Below, piece by piece: positions 1-8,577 of a DNA stretch of 52,849 nucleotides; the stretch's first letter is position 1; each line of letters opens with the position of its first letter. The notes under the pieces were generated by a model. That model was not told the origin of the DNA, ran no database searches, and saw nothing but the letters and a program-made list of their open reading frames with translations. The position numbers and the translations under genes are program-made. This DNA comes from Streptomyces brasiliensis (lineage in GTDB: Bacteria > Actinomycetota > Actinomycetes > Streptomycetales > Streptomycetaceae): the NCBI RefSeq assembly GCF_014647875.1, contig NZ_BMQA01000046.1, forward strand, positions 1 through 52,849, given 5' to 3'.

Positions 1-25
1 TGACCCGCATGTCCGGTGGTGTGGG

Positions 26-52
26 AGGAGGGCCGGGCGACCCGGCCCTCCT
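26..52 (+). terminator. Intrinsic terminator-like hairpin
   Basis: A perfect 12-bp GC-rich stem (26-37 pairing with 41-52) closes on the loop CGA. The window opens with TGA at 1-3, which may be the stop of a rightward gene outside the window. There is no long T tract, as is usual in Streptomyces. It also lies downstream of the leftward sugar kinase, so it could stop both. Confidence 0.6.
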
Positions 53-160
53 ACCCGATTCCACCATCAGCCACCCTGGCCCTGCGGATCGAGAGGTCCC
101 ACGAACCGCATGCTCAGCCGAACCTTGACAACCCCACAGAGGAACCCGGCCCCGAACGCC

Positions 161-1087
161 TCACGCCGACCATTGCTGGAAGTCGCCCAGTTCAGCGGCA
201 TACGGCGGCTCCGCCCCCGCCCGTGCGCAAGTGATCGCCGCCGCCCGTGCCGCGAACCGCAGCAGCCGCGTCCAGCCGCCGGCACCCAGACCTGCGAGCG
301 ACTCGGCGGACAGGGCGCCCTGTGCGGCGAGGCCGTGCAGCAGAGCCGCGTTCACCGTGTCACCGGCGCCGATCGTGTCCACGACGTCGACCTTCTCACC
401 CGGCACGGAGTACTCGGCGCCGTCCCGGGTGAAGACGGTCAGCCCCTCACCACCCCGGGTGACCACCACGGCCGACGGGCCCGCGGCCAGCCACTCACGC
501 GGAGTGCCGTCCAGCCACTCCGCGTCCTCCGCCGAGAGCTTCAGCAGCGTCACCGACGGCAGCCAGTTCCTGAAGCGCTCTCGATAGGCGTCGGCGTCCG
601 GGATCAGACCCGCCCGGATGTTCGGGTCGAGCGCGGTGAACAGCCCCTCCCCGGCCGCGCTCCGCATCAACTCCTCATAGGCGCTCGCCCCCGGTTCCAG
701 GACGAGCGAACAGGTGCCGAACGACACCGCGCGTGCCGAGTCCGGAAGAGCGCCAGGGGCCGAGAAGAGGCGGTCGGCGGTGCCCTCGACGTAGAAGGAG
801 TAGGCCGCTGAGCCATGGCCGTCGATGGTGGCGACCGCGAGGGTGGTCGGCTCCGTACCGCGCTGGACACCCGAGACGTCCACGCCCGCCCCGCGCAGCC
901 CGTCCAGCAGGGCCTCGCCGAAGGCGTCGTACGAGGCGCGAGAGCAGAACGCCGTGGGGGAGCCGAGGCGGCCGAGGGCCACCGCCGTGTTGTACGGGCC
1001 ACCGCCGAGCGCCGGCCGCAGGCTCGCGAGGGCACCCGTGCCCTGCGGTACCAGGTCGATCAGTGCCTCACCGGCGACGACGATCAC
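161..1087 (-). CDS. PfkB-family carbohydrate kinase (probable fructokinase)
   Basis: The 308-residue product is a ribokinase/PfkB-fold sugar kinase, expected to phosphorylate a hexose, probably fructose, with ATP in the cytosol. The N-terminal PfkB signature region is seen as GGGPYNTAVALGRLG (residues 28-42). The C-terminal signature DTIGAGDTVNAALL (237-250) holds the catalytic base Asp243 and the anion-hole glycines. Length is normal for the family. The GTG start is preceded by a purine-rich AGGAAAGGAAG. It shares GTGA with the stop of the upstream LacI-type repressor, so the two are translationally coupled and the repressor probably controls this sugar's use. The exact substrate cannot be read from sequence. 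Confidence 0.9.
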   Translation of the reverse strand: MIVVAGEALIDLVPQGTGALASLRPALGGGPYNTAVALGRLGSPTAFCSRASYDAFGEALLDGLRGAGVDVSGVQRGTEPTTLAVATIDGHGSAAYSFYVEGTADRLFSAPGALPDSARAVSFGTCSLVLEPGASAYEELMRSAAGEGLFTALDPNIRAGLIPDADAYRERFRNWLPSVTLLKLSAEDAEWLDGTPREWLAAGPSAVVVTRGGEGLTVFTRDGAEYSVPGEKVDVVDTIGAGDTVNAALLHGLAAQGALSAESLAGLGAGGWTRLLRFAARAAAITCARAGAEPPYAAELGDFQQWSA

Positions 1088-2286
1088 GAGACGCTTCCTT
1101 TCCTGGGGTGCTCGGACGGGTCCGTGTGGTGCCGCTTCCCGGACCGTTCGTTCGGCCGGGACCGCACGACGGAGGGCGGGGGCTGTCCATGGCGTGCGGA
1201 CGCCCCGGAGAGCGGGGATGCCGGCTCGCGTCGCTGCCCCGAGCCGGCCGGAGCCTCCTCGCACCCGCACGACGTCCGGTGGACGAACGTGCAGGGCAGC
1301 CGCATCGTCCGGGCGGGTCGGTCCGGCGCCGCCAGGCGGTCCAGCAGCACACGGACGGCCTGCGCGCCGATCTCCCGGCTGGGCTGGGCGATCGTGGTGA
1401 GCCGGGGCGAGAAGAGGTCCGCCCAGGCGAAGTCGTCGAAGCAGCACAGAGCGAGGTCGTCGGGCACGGACACCCCGCGATCGCGCAGGGCGCGCAGGGC
1501 GCCGATGGTCATCGCGTTGTTGGCGGTGATGAGCGCCGTGGGAGGGGCCACGAGGGACAGCAGAGCGGCGGTGGCCCGTTCGGCGCCGGTGGACTCGGAG
1601 TTGCCGGGGATCACGAGGCGGTCGTCGTGGGGCAGCCCGGCGGCGGCGAGCCCGTGCCGGTAGCCCATGATCCGTTCGCTGGTGGTGCTGAGCCCGGGGA
1701 GGCCCGCGACCAGCCCGATGCGGCGGTGACCGAGGCCGGCGAGATGGGTGACGAGCCGGGACATGGGCTCGGTGCTCTCGGCGCAGACCTGGTCGAAGCG
1801 AGGAAGGCCGTCGGCCTGGCCTGCAGGGTCGGCTCGCTCGTCGATCAAGCGGTCCAGGAACACGGTGGGTACGGCGTGGCGGCCGAGGTAGGCGACGAGT
1901 TCGCGCGGTTCTGCGGACGGGGCGACGATCAGGCCGTCCACGCGTCGCTCGTGGAGCAGTTGGACGACCTTGCGTTCGTGCTCGGGGTCGTCGTGCGGGT
2001 CGGCGATGAGCAGGCTGTAGCCGTGTTCCAGGGCTGCGGCCTCGACGCCCTGGAGGATCTCGGTGAAGTACGGGTTGCTGATCGCCGACACCGCGAGCCC
2101 GATGGACCGGGTCCGGGAGGTCACCAGGGAGCGGGCGAGGGTGTTGGGCGTGTAGCCCAGCTCGTCGATCGCGTCCAGGACGGCCTGGCGGGTGTGGGGC
2201 AGCACGGGCCGCGTGCCGTTCAGCACATGGGAGACGGTCGCCACGGAGACTCCGGCGCTCCGCGCGACGTCGGCCATCGTGGGCAT
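1084..2286 (-). CDS. LacI-family transcriptional repressor
   Basis: A 400-residue sugar-responsive repressor. The start at 2286 gives MPTMADVARSAGVSVATVSH, the classical LacI helix-turn-helix with hinge, and follows GGAGGGAG at good spacing; in-frame codons further upstream lack LacI similarity. A periplasmic-binding-protein-like effector domain follows (about residues 60-340) and ends in SCGC at about 342, where most relatives stop. A further 58 low-complexity residues continue to a stop that overlaps the kinase start (GTGA). The tail may be a read-through extension. The effector is probably the substrate or product of the coupled sugar kinase (inference), and the palindromes at 2402-2429 are its likely operator. 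Confidence 0.92.
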   Translation of the reverse strand: MPTMADVARSAGVSVATVSHVLNGTRPVLPHTRQAVLDAIDELGYTPNTLARSLVTSRTRSIGLAVSAISNPYFTEILQGVEAAALEHGYSLLIADPHDDPEHERKVVQLLHERRVDGLIVAPSAEPRELVAYLGRHAVPTVFLDRLIDERADPAGQADGLPRFDQVCAESTEPMSRLVTHLAGLGHRRIGLVAGLPGLSTTSERIMGYRHGLAAAGLPHDDRLVIPGNSESTGAERATAALLSLVAPPTALITANNAMTIGALRALRDRGVSVPDDLALCCFDDFAWADLFSPRLTTIAQPSREIGAQAVRVLLDRLAAPDRPARTMRLPCTFVHRTSCGCEEAPAGSGQRREPASPLSGASARHGQPPPSVVRSRPNERSGKRHHTDPSEHPRKGSVS

Positions 2287-2600
2287 GGTGCTCCCTCCGG
2301 ACACTCGCACGGGCTCCCCTTGCGGGGGCACCCGCCCGGGGACGGCGATCGGCGGCCGTCCGGTCGGCTTCTGGCCGGGACGGTATCCCATCCATGGCCG
2401 TACGTAAACGCTTACGCAAGCGTTTACGTCCCGCTCGAACCCATCCCGGCCCGGTCTCGCCCCCCTGCGAGTGTCCGGTCCCGGTACCGCCGCGAGACGA
2501 TCCCGGTTCCCATCCGCGCTCCACTCCCGACCCACCCGAATCCGGGACGATCCCCCCGGGTATCGTCGGCCTGCACCGCCCCCGACCAGTGGAGACCGCC
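2287..2600. other. Divergent intergenic region between lacI-type gene and Rieske gene
   Basis: This 314-bp stretch holds the promoters of the leftward repressor-kinase pair and the rightward Rieske gene. Apart from the operator at 2402-2429 I see no gene or other structure in it. Confidence 0.6.
2402..2429. promoter_or_regulatory. LacI-type double operator
   Basis: A perfect 12-bp inverted repeat, ACGTAAACGCTT (2402-2413) and AAGCGTTTACGT (2418-2429), is separated by ACGC. Each half also resembles a LacI operator on its own, with a central CG: GTAAACGCTTAC (2404-2415) and GCAAGCGTTTAC (2416-2427). It lies 116 bp upstream of the repressor start, so autoregulation of the repressor-kinase operon is the simplest reading. 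Confidence 0.75.
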
Positions 2601-3032
2601 ATGCCCGCCCGACCCTCCGCGAGCCGCCGCACCGTCCTGCGCGGTGCCGCTGTCACTCCGATCGCCGGGCTCGGCATCGCCGCGTGCTCGGCCCCGGGGG
2701 GCGGTACCACGGCGGACGCCACGCCGACAGCGCCGGTCGAGCTCGGGGCCGAGAGCGAGGTCGCGAAGGGGAGCGCCAAGCTCTACCGGGACCACAACGT
2801 GGTCGTCAGCCGGGACGCACAGGGCACGCTCAAGGCGTACAGCACCGTCTGCACGCACGCGGGGTGCGCGATCAACAAGCTCCAGGGGACGACACTGATC
2901 TGCCCGTGTCACGGGAGCGAGTTCGACGCCCTGACCGGAAAGGTGGTTCAGTCGCCGGCGACGGTGCCGTTGAACGAACTGCCGGTCAAGGCCACGGACG
3001 GCAAGATCGTCGCGGGACCCGGCGCCGCCTGA
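2601..3032 (+). CDS. Tat-exported Rieske [2Fe-2S] lipoprotein
   Basis: A 143-residue Rieske protein. The N-terminus carries a twin-arginine signal (SRRTVLRG) and a lipobox-like IAAC with Cys29, so export by Tat and lipid anchoring outside the membrane is likely. A low-complexity linker follows. The cluster motifs are CTHAGC (Cys84, His86, Cys89) and CPCHGS (Cys101, Cys103, His104), giving the two Cys and two His ligands plus the pair of cysteines that forms the disulfide in bc1-type Rieske domains. It stands alone, with no oxygenase or cytochrome partner nearby. Its redox partner is unknown. Confidence 0.9.
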   Translation: MPARPSASRRTVLRGAAVTPIAGLGIAACSAPGGGTTADATPTAPVELGAESEVAKGSAKLYRDHNVVVSRDAQGTLKAYSTVCTHAGCAINKLQGTTLICPCHGSEFDALTGKVVQSPATVPLNELPVKATDGKIVAGPGAA

Positions 3033-3055
3033 GGGGCGGGAGCGCGGGGCGCCCG

Positions 3056-4006
3056 TCACTCCCCCCAGTCCCAGGCGATCCCCACGAGGCCCGGTCGCAC
3101 CCGGGGCTCGACCAGGTGCACGGAGCGGTGCGGTCCGATCAGGGGCAGCTCATGGCGGCCGCGGCGCGGCGCAGCGGCCGAGTGCTGGGCGAAGCGGTGA
3201 CAGCGCACCGGGACGGCGCTCGCGTCGAAGCGCACCTGGAGCGCGTACTGGCCGCCCGGGAAGTCGAAACCGCGGACGTACTCGCGCGAGGCCCCGGCCG
3301 TGCCGTCCTCGACCGCGTACCGGAAGAGGTAGGTGTCGCCGGAGTGCAGCCGGGTGCCGAAGAGCAGCTCGGCCACGAGCACGCCGGTGTCCTGGTCGAC
3401 CCGGACGCGTCCCGTGCGGCAGTTCTCCAGGGCATGGACCGTCATGCGCTCCGGCGCGCAGCCCGGGTCGCCGTGGTGGACGGCGACGAAGCGGTCCGCA
3501 CCGTCGCGGTGGGCCCGCACGATGTGGTGCGACTCGAGACCGGTCAGCCGGCGGTGCGCCCCGATCCGTATGCGCTCGTGGTGACCGAGGGCCTGCAGCC
3601 CGCCGTCGAGGGACCAGCCCAGCTCGGTATGGAGCCGGTCGAGGACGCCGGTGGCCTCGACCAGCGAGCGGTACGAGCGCACTGCCGGACGCCGGCCGGC
3701 CGAGCTCTCGTCGGTCTCGGCGAGGAGCCGGATCAACGACTCGTCCGGCAGTTGCAGGATCTCCTCCAGCGCACGTACGGCCCGCAGCGACTCGGGACGC
3801 TGGGGGCGCCGGGCGCCCTGCTGCCAGTAACTCAGGCTCGTGACGCCCACCTTGACCCCGTACCGCGACAGATGGTGCTGAACGCGCTGGAGCGGCAGTC
3901 CGCGGGCGGCGATCGCGGCGCGCAGCGCCACGTGGAAGGGGCCGCCGCGCAGGGCGGTGTCCAGTTCCTCGGTGGCGATGTCCGCGTGCTGTATGGCATG
4001 CCGCAT
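3056..4006 (-). CDS. XRE-type helix-turn-helix transcriptional regulator
   Basis: A 316-residue regulator. Residues about 15-80 form an XRE-like DNA-binding domain, including the segment GVTSLSYWQQGARRPQRPES and a following helix. The remaining 230 residues are predicted beta-rich with no recognised enzyme motif. I chose the ATG at 4006 because AAAGG sits just upstream; a TTG nine codons earlier is possible. It converges on the Rieske gene. The inverted repeats at 4032-4050 and 4158-4167 upstream are possible autoregulatory sites. Target genes are unknown. Confidence 0.75.
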   Translation of the reverse strand: MRHAIQHADIATEELDTALRGGPFHVALRAAIAARGLPLQRVQHHLSRYGVKVGVTSLSYWQQGARRPQRPESLRAVRALEEILQLPDESLIRLLAETDESSAGRRPAVRSYRSLVEATGVLDRLHTELGWSLDGGLQALGHHERIRIGAHRRLTGLESHHIVRAHRDGADRFVAVHHGDPGCAPERMTVHALENCRTGRVRVDQDTGVLVAELLFGTRLHSGDTYLFRYAVEDGTAGASREYVRGFDFPGGQYALQVRFDASAVPVRCHRFAQHSAAAPRRGRHELPLIGPHRSVHLVEPRVRPGLVGIAWDWGE

Positions 4007-4457
4007 GCACAGGGGCCTTTCTGTGAATGTCAACGGTTGGTCAGACCGTTCGCGCGGGTTTCCGGGCCACCCCGTGGGCGCCGGGGCGTCCGCACAGCAG
4101 TACGCCGATCCGGACGCCGTCGTTCACGGCCCCGAGTTCCCCCGCATTGAAGCGTGTTGACCAACCGCCGACAACACCTCGGAGACAACCCCGGCTCGCA
4201 CCTGGCCGAGCCGTGCCCTCCCGAGACAGCCGCCCGGCCGAAGCGTCCCACCGCGGCCCGGGCCGCGACCGGCACCCGGTGAGCGCTTTCCAGGGCCACG
4301 CCGCGCGGTGGCAGGATCGCGGCACGCCCGGTTCTGGTGGTGATGCTGCGCACAGGTGCGCCGCCCACCGGCTTCGCTCGGCCACCGGCCGGTGGCAGGG
4401 CTCGGCGTTGTCCACAGGCCCGTCGGAGTGTCACCCCGCGACAGTAGGGTGTGATAC
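4007..4457. other. Intergenic region upstream of uvrC
   Basis: This 451-bp stretch lies between the divergent XRE-type gene and uvrC and holds no convincing gene. It contains the repeats described at 4032-4050 and a TAGGGT (4445-4450) that fits a -10 element about eight bases before the uvrC ATG, suggesting leaderless or near-leaderless transcription. No actinobacterial LexA box was seen. Confidence 0.5.
4032..4050. promoter_or_regulatory. Palindromic site upstream of the XRE-type regulator
   Basis: AACGGT (4032-4037) and ACCGTT (4045-4050) form an inverted repeat around 7 bp. The overlapping CGGTTGGTCA (4034-4043) is repeated inverted as TGACCAACCG at 4158-4167. The paired sites bracket the likely promoter of the leftward regulator gene, as expected for an autoregulated repressor. 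Confidence 0.45.
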
Positions 4458-6497
4458 ATGGCCGACCCCTCCAGCTACCGCCCCAAGCCGGGAGAGATCC
4501 CGGACACTCCCGGGGTCTACAAGTTCCGCGACGAGCACCGCCGGGTGATCTACGTCGGAAAGGCGAAGAGCCTGCGCCAGCGCCTGGCGAACTACTTCCA
4601 GGACCTGGCGAGCCTCCACCCACGCACCCGGACCATGGTCACCACGGCCGCGTCCGTGGAGTGGACCGTGGTGTCCACGGAGGTCGAGGCGCTGCAGCTG
4701 GAGTACTCCTGGATCAAGGAGTTCGACCCCCGGTTCAACGTCAAGTACCGCGACGACAAGAGCTACCCCTACCTCGCGGTGACGATGAACGAGGAATTCC
4801 CGCGCGTGCAGGTGATGCGCGGTCACAAGAAGAAGGGCGTGAGGTACTTCGGGCCGTACGGACACGCCTGGGCCATCCGCGACACGGTCGACCTGCTGCT
4901 GCGCGTCTTCCCGGTGCGCACCTGCTCGGCCGGCGTGTTCAAGAACGCCGCCCGCACCGGCCGCCCCTGCCTCCTCGGGTACATCGGCAAATGCTCCGCG
5001 CCCTGCGTCGAGCGCATCTCCGCCGAGGACCACCGTGAACTGGCGGAGGAGTTCTGCGACTTCATGGCCGGTCGCACAGGGACGTATCTGCGCCGCCTGG
5101 AGAAGCAGATGGCGGACGCGGCCGAGGAGATGGAGTACGAGCGGGCGGCCCGCCTGCGCGACGACATCGGGGCCCTGAAGAAGGCCATGGAGAAGAACGC
5201 GGTCGTGCTCGCCGACGCGACCGACGCCGACCTCATCGCCGTCGCCGAGGACGAGCTGGAGGCCGCCGTCCAGATCTTCCACGTGCGCGGCGGGCGCGTC
5301 CGCGGTCAGCGCGGCTGGGTGACCGACAAGGTCGAGGACGTCACCACCGACGCCCTCGTCGAGCACGCACTCCAGCAGCTCTACGGCGAGGAGTCCGGCG
5401 ACGCCGTCCCCAAGGAGGTCCTGGTCCCGGCCCTGCCCGACCCGGTGGCACCGGTCCAGGAGTGGCTGACGGACCGCCGTGGTTCGAACGTGTCGCTGCG
5501 CATCCCGCAGCGCGGCGACAAGAAGGCCCTCATGGAGACCGTGCAGCGCAACGCCCAGCAGGCGCTCGCCCTGCACAAGACCAAGCGAGCCTCCGACCTG
5601 ACCACGCGCTCCCGTGCCCTGGAGGAGATCGCCGACGCCCTCGACCTGGACAGCGCCCCGCTCAGGATCGAGTGCTACGACATCTCGCACCTCCAGGGCG
5701 ACGATGTCGTGGCCTCGATGGTCGTCTTCGAGGACGGCCTGCAGCGCAAGGGCGAGTACCGCCGCTTCCAGATCAAGGGCTTCGAGGGCCAGGACGACGT
5801 CCGCTCCATGCACGAGGTGATCACCCGCCGCTTCAGGCGTTATCTCGCCGAGAAGGAGAAGACCGGCGAGTGGGTCGACGAGGACGGGAACGGCCTGAAG
5901 GACGAGGACGGCCGCCCCCGGAAGTTCGCCTACCCGCCCCAGCTGGTCGTGGTGGACGGCGGCAAGCCGCAGGTCGCGGCCGCCAAGCGGGCGCTGGACG
6001 AGCTCGGTATCGACGACATCGCCGTCTGCGGCCTCGCCAAGCGCCTGGAGGAGGTCTGGCTGCCGGACGACGACGACCCGGTGGTCCTGCCCCGCAGCAG
6101 CGAGGGCCTCTATCTGCTGCAGCGCGTCCGCGACGAGGCCCACCGCTTCGCGATCACCTACCAGCGGACCAGGCGGGCCAAGCGATTCCGTTCCAGCCCG
6201 CTGGACGACGTGCCGGGCCTCGGCGAGACGCGCAAACAGGCGTTGATCAAGCATTTCGGCTCGGTGAAGAAGCTGAGGTCCGCGACAATCGAGCAGATCC
6301 AGGAGGTGCCCGGGATAGGCCGCAAGACGGCCGAGACCATCGCCGCGGCCCTCGCCGCGGCGGCCCCGGCCGTACCCGCCGTGAACACGGCGACCGGAGA
6401 GATCATGGATGACGAGGAACCCGACACGACGGGGGGTTCCTCGGGGGAGCCCGTGTCCGCGGGCGTCCCGGACGAACGACGGGGGCAGGAGAGATGA
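4458..6497 (+). CDS. uvrC: Excinuclease ABC subunit C
   Basis: The 679-residue UvrC makes the dual incisions of nucleotide excision repair with UvrA and UvrB. The N-terminal GIY-YIG nuclease has GVYKF (19-23) and IYVGKAKSLRQR (31-42). A UVR domain for UvrB contact lies near residues 205-245. The RNase H-like endonuclease half spans about 380-560 (ECYDISH, VVDGGKPQ). Tandem helix-hairpin-helix motifs follow at about 600-665 (DDVPGLGE, EVPGIGRKTAE). Length is typical. Its stop overlaps the rapZ start as ATGA, making it the first gene of the uvrC-rapZ-yvcK-whiA run. Confidence 0.98.
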   Translation: MADPSSYRPKPGEIPDTPGVYKFRDEHRRVIYVGKAKSLRQRLANYFQDLASLHPRTRTMVTTAASVEWTVVSTEVEALQLEYSWIKEFDPRFNVKYRDDKSYPYLAVTMNEEFPRVQVMRGHKKKGVRYFGPYGHAWAIRDTVDLLLRVFPVRTCSAGVFKNAARTGRPCLLGYIGKCSAPCVERISAEDHRELAEEFCDFMAGRTGTYLRRLEKQMADAAEEMEYERAARLRDDIGALKKAMEKNAVVLADATDADLIAVAEDELEAAVQIFHVRGGRVRGQRGWVTDKVEDVTTDALVEHALQQLYGEESGDAVPKEVLVPALPDPVAPVQEWLTDRRGSNVSLRIPQRGDKKALMETVQRNAQQALALHKTKRASDLTTRSRALEEIADALDLDSAPLRIECYDISHLQGDDVVASMVVFEDGLQRKGEYRRFQIKGFEGQDDVRSMHEVITRRFRRYLAEKEKTGEWVDEDGNGLKDEDGRPRKFAYPPQLVVVDGGKPQVAAAKRALDELGIDDIAVCGLAKRLEEVWLPDDDDPVVLPRSSEGLYLLQRVRDEAHRFAITYQRTRRAKRFRSSPLDDVPGLGETRKQALIKHFGSVKKLRSATIEQIQEVPGIGRKTAETIAAALAAAAPAVPAVNTATGEIMDDEEPDTTGGSSGEPVSAGVPDERRGQER

Positions 6498-7489
6498 CCG
6501 AGCACGAGGCAAGGCCCACAGCGCAGCGAGATCGCGCGCACAAGGAAAACGGCGAGGATCAGCAGCAGAAGCAGGAAAACGGAGCACAGGTGAGTACGGA
6601 CGCCACCACAGCCGGGGTCCCCGACGCGGCCATCCCCGAGCTGGTGATCATCTCCGGCATGTCCGGAGCAGGCAGGTCGACGGCCGCCAAGTGTCTGGAG
6701 GACCTCGGCTGGTTCGTCGTGGACAACCTCCCGCCCGCCCTGATCCCCACCATGGTGGAGCTGGGCGCCAGATCGCAGGGCAACGTGGCGCGGATCGCGG
6801 TCGTCGTCGACGTGCGCGGCCGGCGGTTCTTCGACAACCTGCGCGAGTCCCTCGCCGACCTCGAGGCGAAGAACGTCACACGGCGCATCGTCTTCCTGGA
6901 GTCCTCCGACGAGGCCCTGGTGCGCCGCTTCGAGTCGGTGCGCCGCCCGCACCCTCTCCAGGGCGACGGCCGTATCGTCGACGGCATCGCCGCCGAGCGG
7001 GAGCTGCTGCGCGAGCTGCGCGGCGACGCCGACCTGGTGATCGACACCTCCAGCCTCAACGTGCACGAACTGCGTGCCAAGATGGACGCCCAGTTCGCCG
7101 GCGAGGAGGAGCCCGAGCTGCGGGCCACCGTGATGTCATTCGGCTTCAAGTACGGCCTCCCGGTCGACGCCGACCTGGTCGCGGACATGCGCTTCCTGCC
7201 CAACCCGCACTGGGTCCCGGAGCTGCGCCCGTTCACAGGCCTCAACGAGGAGGTCGCGGCGTACGTCTTCAACCAGCCCGGCGCCAAGGAGTTCCTCGAC
7301 CGGTACGCCGAGCTGCTGCGGCTCATCGCGGCCGGTTACCGCCGCGAGGGCAAGCGCTACGTGACCATCGCCATCGGCTGTACGGGTGGCAAGCACCGCT
7401 CGGTGGCCATGTCGGAGAAGCTCGCCGCGCGGCTCGCGGCCGAGGGAGTGGAGACGGTGGTCGTGCACCGGGACATGGGACGGGAATGA
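6494..7489 (+). CDS. rapZ: RapZ-family nucleotide-binding protein
   Basis: A 331-residue P-loop ATPase/GTPase of the RapZ (YvcJ) family. The Walker A-like GMSGAGRS is at residues 55-62, DNLPP follows, and the C-terminal domain has the family GCTGGKHRSV motif. In E. coli RapZ guides RNase E to a small RNA; in actinobacteria the role is not settled. The ATG at 6494 overlaps the uvrC stop and follows GGAG. It gives a polar 45-residue N-terminal extension, and an internal GTG at 6590 with GGAG upstream would give the usual shorter length. The stop overlaps the yvcK start (ATGA). Confidence 0.95.
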   Translation: MTEHEARPTAQRDRAHKENGEDQQQKQENGAQVSTDATTAGVPDAAIPELVIISGMSGAGRSTAAKCLEDLGWFVVDNLPPALIPTMVELGARSQGNVARIAVVVDVRGRRFFDNLRESLADLEAKNVTRRIVFLESSDEALVRRFESVRRPHPLQGDGRIVDGIAAERELLRELRGDADLVIDTSSLNVHELRAKMDAQFAGEEEPELRATVMSFGFKYGLPVDADLVADMRFLPNPHWVPELRPFTGLNEEVAAYVFNQPGAKEFLDRYAELLRLIAAGYRREGKRYVTIAIGCTGGKHRSVAMSEKLAARLAAEGVETVVVHRDMGRE

Positions 7490-8577
7490 CGGAACGTACA
7501 CCGCGGCTGAGCAGGCTGCGCCGGGTGGTGCCCGAAGCCCGCGCCAGCCGTTCCGCCGAGGGGCGCACCACACGGCCGGCCGAGGCCCGGGGCGGCCGCG
7601 CGCGCCGGCGCGGCGCCCAGCCCAAGGTCGTCGCCCTCGGGGGCGGCATGGGCCTGTCCGCCTCGCTCGCCGCACTGCGGCGGATCACCGGCGACCTCAC
7701 CGCCGTCGTCACGGTGGCCGACGACGGCGGCTCCAGCGGACGCCTGCGCGACGAGCTGGGCGTGCTGCCGCCCGGCGATCTGCGCAAGGCGCTGGCCGCG
7801 CTGTGCGGGGACGACGACTGGGGTCAGACCTGGGCCCGGGTCATCCAGCACCGCTTCCAGTCCCAGGGCGAGATCAACGGCCACGCGGTCGGCAATCTGC
7901 TGATCGTCGCCCTGTGGGAGCAGCTCGGCGATCATGTCCAGGCCCTGGACCTGGTCGGCAAGCTGCTGGGCGCGCACGGTCGTGTGCTGCCCATGTCCGC
8001 CGTCGCGCTGGAGCTCCAGGCCCTGGTCAAGGGCCACGACCCGGCCCGGCCGGACCAGGTCGGCACCGTGCGGGGGCAGGCGACCGTCGCCCTCACGCCC
8101 GGTGAGGTGCAGTCCGTGCACCTCGTGCCGCACGACCCGCCCGCCGTCCCCGAGGCCGTCGCGGCGGTCCTGGACGCGGACTGGGTGGTGCTGGGCCCAG
8201 GCTCCTGGTTCTCCTCGGTCATCCCGCATCTGCTCGTCCCCGAGCTCCTGGACGCCCTCACCCAGACCAAGGCGCGCCGGGTGCTCTCGCTGAACCTCGC
8301 CCCGCAACCGGGCGAAACCGAGGGCTTCTCCCCGCAGCGTCATTTGGAGGTTTTGGGGCGACACGCCCCTAAACTCGCCCTGGACGTGGTGCTGGCCGAC
8401 GAGGCCGCCGTGCCCGACCGCGACTCGCTCACCGAGGCCGCCAAGCGGCTCGGAGCCGCGGTCGAGCTCGCGCCGGTGGCCCGGACCGACGGTTCGCCCC
8501 GGCACGACCCGGAGCTGCTGGCCGCCGCGTACGACCGTATTTTTCGGATGCATGGAAGGATCGGCCCATGGCGATGA
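7486..8577 (+). CDS. yvcK: YvcK/CofD-like family protein (gluconeogenesis factor)
   Basis: The 363-residue protein begins with about 45 basic, Arg-rich residues, then a CofD-like nucleotide-sugar-binding fold starting at KVVALGGGMGLS (47-58), with VADDGGSSGRLR and PPGDLRKAL close behind. YvcK (CuvA in mycobacteria) binds UDP-sugars and is tied to cell-wall synthesis and growth on gluconeogenic carbon sources. It overlaps rapZ by four bases and whiA by ten, so the three are translated as a unit. The Arg-rich N-terminus is unusual relative to Bacillus YvcK. Confidence 0.95.
   Translation: MTERTPRLSRLRRVVPEARASRSAEGRTTRPAEARGGRARRRGAQPKVVALGGGMGLSASLAALRRITGDLTAVVTVADDGGSSGRLRDELGVLPPGDLRKALAALCGDDDWGQTWARVIQHRFQSQGEINGHAVGNLLIVALWEQLGDHVQALDLVGKLLGAHGRVLPMSAVALELQALVKGHDPARPDQVGTVRGQATVALTPGEVQSVHLVPHDPPAVPEAVAAVLDADWVVLGPGSWFSSVIPHLLVPELLDALTQTKARRVLSLNLAPQPGETEGFSPQRHLEVLGRHAPKLALDVVLADEAAVPDRDSLTEAAKRLGAAVELAPVARTDGSPRHDPELLAAAYDRIFRMHGRIGPWR

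Noticed and set aside
161..2779. Long reverse-strand frame spanning the kinase, repressor and operator
   Set aside because: Only its last 308 codons look like protein; the rest is Arg/Pro-rich antisense of the repressor, as is common in high-GC DNA.
4400..4457. SOS (LexA) box before uvrC
   Set aside because: No GAAC-N4-GTTC type palindrome is present.
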